From assembly GCA_026394095.1 (NCBI GenBank), contig JAPKYY010000107.1, forward strand, positions 1-5,613: DNA of 5,613 bases, in the 5' to 3' direction. Source of the stretch: Acidobacteriota bacterium. GTDB taxonomy: Bacteria; Acidobacteriota; Terriglobia; Bryobacterales; Bryobacteraceae. Under the pieces are notes generated by a model. It had not been told where the DNA came from and did not search any database. It saw nothing but the letters and a program-made list of their open reading frames with translations. Shown one piece after another: positions 1 through 5,613 of this stretch. Made by a program: the position numbers and the translations under genes. How positions within the stretch are numbered: position 1 is the stretch's first letter; each line of letters begins with the position of its first letter.

Positions 1-479
1 GTCTTGGCTGTCATGCCCAACAAAAGACTTCATCTGGCCTTAGCGAAAAGCACAAGGGCAAGCTCCTGAGGGATTTCAGCCACCTCCAACACGTCAGCCT
101 GGGTAATCTCGCACCCATCATCGCCGGCGCGATCGACCGCAAACAATACCTCGGTTCCCCCAACAAGATCGACCTGCTCAAACTTCGTGCAGACCTGATC
201 ACAGACAACCCGTGTCAGGCTTGCCATCGCGGCCTTCAGACTTCAATTGGCCCTCTCACAAAAGCGAACTTCCCGAACATGGAAGATTGCCTCGTCTGCC
301 ATAACAATGTGAATGCCCCCATCAGTTGCACGAAGTGTCACGCACCAACCATGAACCTCAAGCCTGTCAACCATACCGCCGACTTCCGCGACCGCCACGC
401 CACTGGTAAGCTAAGTCACGACAAGACCACTTGCGCCGCATGTCACGGCAAATCCATCACCTGTCAAGGATGCCACTAG
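1..479 (+). CDS. Multihaem cytochrome c, C-terminal part (5' end outside window)
   Basis: The reading frame is open from the left edge (first full codon at 3) to TAG at 477-479, giving 158 visible residues. It contains five complete CxxCH haem-attachment motifs: CQACH (213-227), CLVCH (288-302), CTKCH (327-341), CAACH (432-446) and CQGCH (462-476). The window opens with LGCH preceded by bases gt, so a sixth motif, CLGCH, is probably cut by the edge. Extra histidines, such as those in FSHLQH (residues 25-30) and in NHT and RDRH near residues 118-128, could be distal haem ligands. Such proteins are exported and carry covalent haems in the periplasm or on the outer membrane, where they pass electrons; the partner here is unknown. 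The signal peptide would lie outside the window. The protein ends exactly on the His of its last haem motif. It resembles cytochrome c3/c7-like multihaem proteins, but the subfamily cannot be fixed. The product class is secure; the true length and total haem number are not. Confidence 0.85.
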   Translation, partial: LGCHAQQKTSSGLSEKHKGKLLRDFSHLQHVSLGNLAPIIAGAIDRKQYLGSPNKIDLLKLRADLITDNPCQACHRGLQTSIGPLTKANFPNMEDCLVCHNNVNAPISCTKCHAPTMNLKPVNHTADFRDRHATGKLSHDKTTCAACHGKSITCQGCH

Positions 480-483
480 AGAT

Positions 484-1590
484 ATGAAAAACCTGCTCTT
501 CATCCTCGGCACCAGGCCTGAAGCCATCAAGCTCAGCCCTCTTATCCTGCACCTTAGAAGATATTCAGCAGACTTCAACGTCCATCTCTGCCTGACTGGG
601 CAACATCGTGAAATTGTCCATCAGGCGCTTTCTGTCTTTGGGCTCAAGCCAGATACAGATCTCGATCTGATGCTCCCGGGTCAGACGCTTTTCCAGTCTA
701 CGTCGCGCATCCTCAGCGCTCTGGAAGCTGTCTTTGCACAATTCAAGCCAGACCTCACATTCGTACAGGGCGACACCACCACAACGCTGTGCGGTGCCCT
801 TGCCTCGTTCTATTCCAATGTTCCTGTGGCGCACGTCGAGGCTGGCCTCCGCACCTGGGATCTGGCCAAGCCTTTCCCCGAAGAGGCCAACCGCCAGATG
901 GTTGGACGAATCACAAGACTGCATTTGGCAGCAACGCCGTGGGCGGCCGAGAATCTCGTTAGAGAGGGGGTACCCGAAGACGCAATCACCATCACAGGAA
1001 ACACGGGCATCGACGCTCTGCTTCAAACTGCGGCCACGCTTCCGCACTTCGACTGGCCCTTCCTCAAGCCCGACCGCAAGATGATTCTCGTTACCGGCCA
1101 TCGCCGGGAGAACTTCGGCGGTGGCTTTGATCGATTCTGCTCTGCCCTCAAACGGCTGGCCGGTCGCGAAGATGTTGAGATCGTTTATCCTGTGCACCCC
1201 AACCCTAATGTGCGCGGACCTGTAGAGGCTGCCCTGGGCAATCTCGCGAACGTCCATCTGATTGCCCCGCAAGACTATTTGCCCTTTGTGGATCTGATGC
1301 GGCGCAGCTACATCATCCTCACCGACTCGGGCGGGGTACAGGAAGAAGGCCCCTCATTCGGCAAACCAATTCTCGTCAGCCGTGAAGTTACCGAGAGGCC
1401 GGAAGCAGTAGACGCCGGCACCGTGCGCCTGGTTGGCACAGACGAAAACAAGATCGTCGATGAAGCCACAATTCTGCTCGACGACCAGGAAGAATATGCC
1501 AGGCGATCCCGCATCCACAACCCTTACGGAGATGGCCAGGCCTGCCCGCGTATTGAAAAAGCGGTTCGAGCCTACTTCGACTCTTTGTAG
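484..1590 (+). CDS. wecB: UDP-N-acetylglucosamine 2-epimerase (non-hydrolysing)
   Basis: This 368-residue cytoplasmic enzyme interconverts UDP-GlcNAc and UDP-ManNAc, feeding synthesis of ManNAc-type sugars for surface polysaccharide. Its length matches the family (about 365-380). Visible signatures are GTRPEAIK at 9-16, TGQHRE at 38-43, QGDTTT with Asp97, HVEAGLRT with Glu119, PFPEEANR with Glu133 and Arg137, TGNTGIDAL at 171-179, TGHRREN with His206, PVHPNPNV at 236-243 and TDSGGVQEE at 280-288. Asp97, Glu119, Glu133 and His206 correspond to the E. coli WecB active-site residues Asp95, Glu117, Glu131 and His213, so the enzyme should be active. The ATG lies 4 nt after the cytochrome stop. The best ribosome site is a distant AAGGA at 466-470 inside the upstream gene, so coupled translation is possible. 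The 3' end overlaps the convergent aminotransferase pseudogene by 19 nt. A WbpI-like epimerase acting on a 2,3-diacetamido uronic acid is an alternative within the same fold; sequence alone does not separate them with certainty. Confidence 0.94.
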   Translation: MKNLLFILGTRPEAIKLSPLILHLRRYSADFNVHLCLTGQHREIVHQALSVFGLKPDTDLDLMLPGQTLFQSTSRILSALEAVFAQFKPDLTFVQGDTTTTLCGALASFYSNVPVAHVEAGLRTWDLAKPFPEEANRQMVGRITRLHLAATPWAAENLVREGVPEDAITITGNTGIDALLQTAATLPHFDWPFLKPDRKMILVTGHRRENFGGGFDRFCSALKRLAGREDVEIVYPVHPNPNVRGPVEAALGNLANVHLIAPQDYLPFVDLMRRSYIILTDSGGVQEEGPSFGKPILVSREVTERPEAVDAGTVRLVGTDENKIVDEATILLDDQEEYARRSRIHNPYGDGQACPRIEKAVRAYFDSL

Positions 1591-2413
1591 AACCTGGCAA
1601 CCACGCTTACTACGTAGTTCTGATCTTCTTCACTCAACTCCGGATAGACAGGCAGACTCAGCGCTCGCTGCGCCACCCGCTCGCTGACAGGCAAATCTCC
1701 GGCCTCGTAGCCCAGATCCGCAAAGCACGCTTGCAGATGCAGTGGCAGCGGGTAATAGATTTCTGACCCAACTCCACAGCTCGCGAGATAAGCCTTCAAT
1801 TCATCACGGCGCTCGCACTGGATCGTGAATTGATTGAACACATGCCGCGTCTGATACGGGGCAATCACGGGCAACTGAATCGGGAGATCCAAAGCGGAAA
1901 ACAGCTTCACATAACGCACAGCATTTTCCTGCCGGCGCTGCGTCCAGCCGTCGAGATGGCCCAGCTTCACTTTCAGCACTGCTGCTTGCAGGGTATCGAT
2001 GCGAGAGTTGATTCCTACCAGCTCGTGATAGTACTTGTTGTGTCCGCCGTGCAAGCGCAACTTGGCGAGCAACTCGGCAAGCTCTGGATCGTTTGTCGTC
2101 ACGATACCAGCATCCCCGTAAGCCCCCAGGTTCATCCCCGGATAGAAGCTAAAGCAGCCCATGGCGCCGATCGCGCCACAACGCCGCCACTTGTACTCAG
2201 CGCCAATCGCTTGCGCCGCATCTTCTACAACCACCGCGCCATGCTTCAATCCCAGTTCAAGCAAGGGGTCCATGTCAGCACATCCACCGTAAAGGTGCAC
2301 CGGCTGAATCGCCCAGATATCAGTGGAATCAGTTCAGCCAGGATTTCTTCACGGATGGGCGCGTGCTGGGCGGCCAGATCCAGTAGCGGGACGTGCCGCG
2401 ATTGAGTACTCAT
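1572..2413 (-). pseudogene. DegT/DnrJ/EryC1/StrS sugar aminotransferase, internally deleted
   Basis: Intact members are PLP enzymes of about 370-390 residues that aminate keto-sugar nucleotides. Here ATG at 2413 starts a typical N-terminus (MSTQSRHVPLLDLAAQH, then EEILAELIPLI). After about 36 codons it shifts into unrelated sequence at about 2306-2314. The rest of the protein continues in another frame from AIQPVHLYGGCADMD to the stop at 1572-1574. It includes VEDAAQA (the Asp that contacts the PLP ring nitrogen), CFSFYPG-x-NLGAYGDAG, KYYHELVG, NSRIDTLQAAVL and a C-terminal segment around YYPLPLHLQ. Roughly 90-115 residues, with the GSG/ASGTDAL-type PLP-phosphate region, are missing. The Schiff-base lysine position is Met (codon at 2133-2135), a second lesion. 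The C-terminal frame opens at a GTG at 2300, but such a fragment could not fold as an aminotransferase. The C-terminal motifs recall WbpE/WlbE-type UDP-sugar aminotransferases. An assembly error is the alternative to true decay. Confidence 0.85.
2306..2314 (-). other. Deletion junction in the aminotransferase pseudogene
   Basis: Read on the minus strand, the nine bases GGGCGATTC belong to both surviving parts. In the N-terminal frame they encode Gly-Arg-Phe, continuing LIS as LISGRF, which resembles the (E)SGRF segment of intact homologues. In the C-terminal frame GCG ATT CAG encodes Ala-Ile-Gln of the AIQPVHLYGG segment. This is what a deletion between two short direct copies would leave, one copy being kept. 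The ancestral second copy cannot be seen, so the mechanism is inference. In the C-terminal frame a TGA stop lies a few codons upstream (2334-2336), so the fragment cannot be extended back to the ATG. Confidence 0.55.
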
Positions 2414-2417
2414 GCTT

Positions 2418-2453
2418 CTTCTTCGATCATAGCGTCCGCTAAGATCGAAGAAG
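2418..2453. repeat. 36-bp near-perfect palindrome between divergent gene starts
   Basis: The left arm CTTCTTCGATC (2418-2428) is the exact reverse complement of GATCGAAGAAG (2443-2453). After one A/A mismatch (2429 and 2442), the inner TAGCG (2430-2434) pairs with CGCTA (2437-2441), leaving only TC at the centre. That is 16 of 17 positions paired. It starts 4 bp outside the aminotransferase ATG (2413) and its last base is the first base of the favoured xseA GTG start (2453). It could be a symmetric operator for a dimeric regulator, or an RNA hairpin hiding the purine-rich GAAGAAG ribosome-site-like sequence on either transcript. It is not followed by a T-run, so it is not an ordinary intrinsic terminator. 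Confidence 0.75.
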
Positions 2454-3802
2454 TGGAACAAATCGGGTTGGAGTGGCAGCCTTGGCAGCCGGAAAAATTC
2501 AGCGTCAAGCAGATCACGGCCAAGCTCAAGCGCACCTTGCGCGAAGGCTTTTCGAATCTCTATGTAACCGGAGAAGTCTCTGCCCTCAAGGCCGCAACCA
2601 GCGGACACCTCTATTTCAACCTTAAAGAGGAAGATGCGGTGCTCTCATGCGTCATGTATCGCCAGAGTGCACGCCTGCTGAAATTTCAACTTTGTGACGG
2701 CCTGATGCTGCAGGCGCGTGGCTCGATTGATCTCTATGAGCCACGCGGCGCTTACCAGTTTCTTGTTGAGTTCGCAGAGCCGATTGGCGTCGGCGCGCTA
2801 CAGAAAGCCTTTGAGGACCTCAAAAAGAAGCTTGCCGCAGAGGGCCTCTTTGAAGCAGACCGGAAACGCCCGCTCCCAAAATACCCGCGGCGCATCGGCA
2901 TCGTAACTTCGCCCACCGGTGCCGTCATTCAGGACATGCTGAATATCTTCGAGCGCCGCAGCCGTGGCCTCGAGATCCGCATCTACCCAGCGCTCGTCCA
3001 GGGCAACGGGAGTGTGGAACAGATCTGCGCAGGCCTCAACTATTTCAGTGAAAGCGGCTGGCCTGACGTCGTCATTGTGGCCCGTGGCGGCGGCTCACTC
3101 GAAGATCTCTGGAGTTTCAACGATGAAGCTGTCGCCAGGGCGATCGTCGCGTCGAAAATCCCAGTGGTCTCGGCGGTGGGGCACGAAACCGATTTCACGA
3201 TCGCTGACTTTGTCGCCGACCTTCGAGCACCCACGCCATCAGCGGCAGCCGAAATCATCGCACCTGACTTGACTGCATTGCTCGAACGTCTCGACAGCCT
3301 GGACCGGGCCATGAGCAGAAGCATCCGCCACGCGATCAGCGTTCGTCGAGAGAGCGTATTCCGCAATGGGGTGGATCGAGCGCAAGCCCTGATCCAGCGC
3401 CGCCTCAATCGCATCGCGCAGCAGATTGATGAGGCCGATGCCAGGATGGATGCCTTGCTCAAGATCCGGGTCTGGCGACTGAAGCTGCAGTACCAGCAGT
3501 CAACCATTGAGCTCTTTGCTCTGGACCGCCGCCTTATCTTCATGCAGCGCCGGGATGCAATCCTACGCATGCAAACCGCAATGCGTGAGCGCATGCAAGT
3601 GCTGCTCAATCAGTACGCGCTGCGTCAGAAGTCGCTCGCCGGTCAGCTACAGCAGCTCAACCCGACTAGTATTCTCGAGCGCGGCTTCGCTATTGTCCGC
3701 ATGGAAGATGGCAAGATCGTTCGCAGCCCAAAGGACGCAAAGAAGGGATCGCAGCTTCAGATCCGCGTCGCAAAAGGCAGCTTCGACGCGATCAAGAAAT
3801 AG
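2453..3802 (+). CDS. xseA: Exodeoxyribonuclease VII large subunit
   Basis: XseA, with several copies of the small subunit XseB, forms cytoplasmic exonuclease VII, which degrades single-stranded DNA into oligonucleotides in repair and recombination. Numbered from GTG at 2453 (449 residues, against 456 in E. coli), an OB-fold DNA-binding domain spans about 16-112 (FSVKQI, VTGEVSALKAATSGHLYFNLK). The catalytic domain follows, with RRIGIVTSPTGA at 146-157, VARGGGSLEDLWSFND around 209-224 and VGHETDFTIADFVADLRAPTPSAA around 242-265. A long helical, coiled-coil-like stretch rich in Arg and Gln runs from about 270 to 400 and ends in NPTSILERGFAIV. The frame stays open upstream to a GTG at 2393 (469 residues), but those codons run through the palindrome and antisense to the aminotransferase start and match no family sequence, so 2453 is preferred; TTG 2402 and TTG 2468 are also possible. 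No xseB follows here. The stop lies 2 nt from the convergent guaB stop. Confidence 0.95.
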   Translation: MEQIGLEWQPWQPEKFSVKQITAKLKRTLREGFSNLYVTGEVSALKAATSGHLYFNLKEEDAVLSCVMYRQSARLLKFQLCDGLMLQARGSIDLYEPRGAYQFLVEFAEPIGVGALQKAFEDLKKKLAAEGLFEADRKRPLPKYPRRIGIVTSPTGAVIQDMLNIFERRSRGLEIRIYPALVQGNGSVEQICAGLNYFSESGWPDVVIVARGGGSLEDLWSFNDEAVARAIVASKIPVVSAVGHETDFTIADFVADLRAPTPSAAAEIIAPDLTALLERLDSLDRAMSRSIRHAISVRRESVFRNGVDRAQALIQRRLNRIAQQIDEADARMDALLKIRVWRLKLQYQQSTIELFALDRRLIFMQRRDAILRMQTAMRERMQVLLNQYALRQKSLAGQLQQLNPTSILERGFAIVRMEDGKIVRSPKDAKKGSQLQIRVAKGSFDAIKK

Positions 3803-3804
3803 AG

Positions 3805-5343
<1,539 letters not shown>

Positions 5344-5613
5344 ATGATTTCTGCAACACAAATTCGCACCGGCATGGTCATCAAGTTCAACAACGACCTT
5401 TATTCGGTTTTTACGATGACCCATCGCACGCCGGGCAACCTGCGCGGTTTCGTACAAGTTAAGATGCGCAACCTCCGCAGCGGCTCCATGAACGAGCACC
5501 GCTTCGCCTCGGAAGACAAAGTCGAAAAAGCCATCATGGACGAACAGAAGATGGAGTTCATGTACAAGGACACCGAGTACTTCTACTTCATGAACACCGA
5601 AAATTACGAACAG
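5344..5613 (+). CDS. efp: Elongation factor P, N-terminal part (3' end outside window)
   Basis: EF-P binds between the P and E sites of stalled ribosomes and promotes peptide-bond formation at polyproline stretches. The window holds 90 of about 187 residues. MISATQIRTGMVIKFNN and the following VKMRNLRSGSMNEHRF are the KOW-like domain I (about 1-65). SEDKVEKAIMDEQKMEFMYKDTEYFYFMNTENYEQ begins the first OB domain (domain II). The loop that reaches the P-site tRNA reads HRTPGNLRG, residues 27-35. The residue aligned with the modified Lys34 of E. coli is Asn32 (codon 5437-5439), so beta-lysylation by EpmA, or rhamnosylation of an Arg at that position, is not expected. ATG 5344 is supported by AGGT 9 nt upstream and by the standard MISATQIR-type N-terminus. 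The reading frame is intact to the window end. Confidence 0.95.
   Translation, partial: MISATQIRTGMVIKFNNDLYSVFTMTHRTPGNLRGFVQVKMRNLRSGSMNEHRFASEDKVEKAIMDEQKMEFMYKDTEYFYFMNTENYEQ

Noticed and set aside
565..1272. Long open frame on the minus strand opposite the epimerase
   Set aside because: It lies wholly antisense to a well-conserved enzyme, and its product shows no recognisable motif; it is a by-product of the codon bias of wecB.
1830..2405. 191-codon plus-strand frame opposite the aminotransferase pseudogene
   Set aside because: The minus strand carries clear DegT-family motifs; the plus-strand product has none.
1572..2413. Programmed frameshift joining the two aminotransferase halves
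   Set aside because: Roughly 90-115 conserved residues are absent between the halves, so no frameshift could restore the protein.
2246..2608. 120-codon minus-strand frame spanning the xseA 5' region and the aminotransferase N-terminus
   Set aside because: It is not a separate gene. Only the part from ATG 2413 is real (the aminotransferase N-terminus); upstream codons are antisense to xseA and the end is out-of-frame sequence past the deletion.
3040..3609. 189-codon minus-strand frame opposite xseA
   Set aside because: It has low-complexity Arg/Ser/Ala composition and no domain, and it is antisense to conserved XseA catalytic and helical regions.

Overview
The window looks like a chromosomal stretch from a moderately GC-rich Gram-negative bacterium. 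The best guess is an Acidobacteriota member, perhaps Bryobacterales/Solibacter-like. That guess rests on recalled resemblance of the IMP dehydrogenase N-terminus and the elongation factor P tip loop (TPGNLRG), together with a c-type multihaem cytochrome. It is inference and was not searched.

Layout, left to right. (i) 1-479 (+): the C-terminal part of a secreted multihaem cytochrome c with five complete CxxCH motifs and a sixth cut by the window edge. (ii) 484-1590 (+): an intact non-hydrolysing UDP-GlcNAc 2-epimerase (wecB type), 4 nt downstream. (iii) 1572-2413 (-): a DegT/DnrJ/EryC1/StrS sugar aminotransferase that is a pseudogene. Its N-terminal 36 or so codons and its C-terminal two thirds are both recognisable but joined out of frame with roughly 90-115 codons missing, and the PLP-lysine codon reads ATG (Met). 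(iv) 2418-2453: a near-perfect 36-bp palindrome between the start of that pseudogene and the divergent xseA. (v) 2453-3802 (+): xseA, exonuclease VII large subunit. (vi) 3805-5259 (-): guaB, IMP dehydrogenase, tail-to-tail with xseA with 2 nt between the stops. (vii) 5260-5343: the divergent guaB/efp intergenic region. (viii) 5344-5613 (+): the N-terminal 90 residues of elongation factor P, running off the window.

The genes do not form one system. xseA, guaB and efp are housekeeping functions (DNA repair, GTP synthesis, translation). The epimerase and the decayed aminotransferase both belong to nucleotide-sugar/polysaccharide synthesis and may be remnants of one UDP-ManNAc-type pathway. The cytochrome is respiratory or periplasmic redox.

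I see no credible new defence, mobile or RNA system. The signals most worth a second look are the 36-bp palindrome and the two separate lesions in the aminotransferase. No stretch over 300 bases is without a gene, and no tRNA, rRNA, CRISPR array or insertion sequence was seen.
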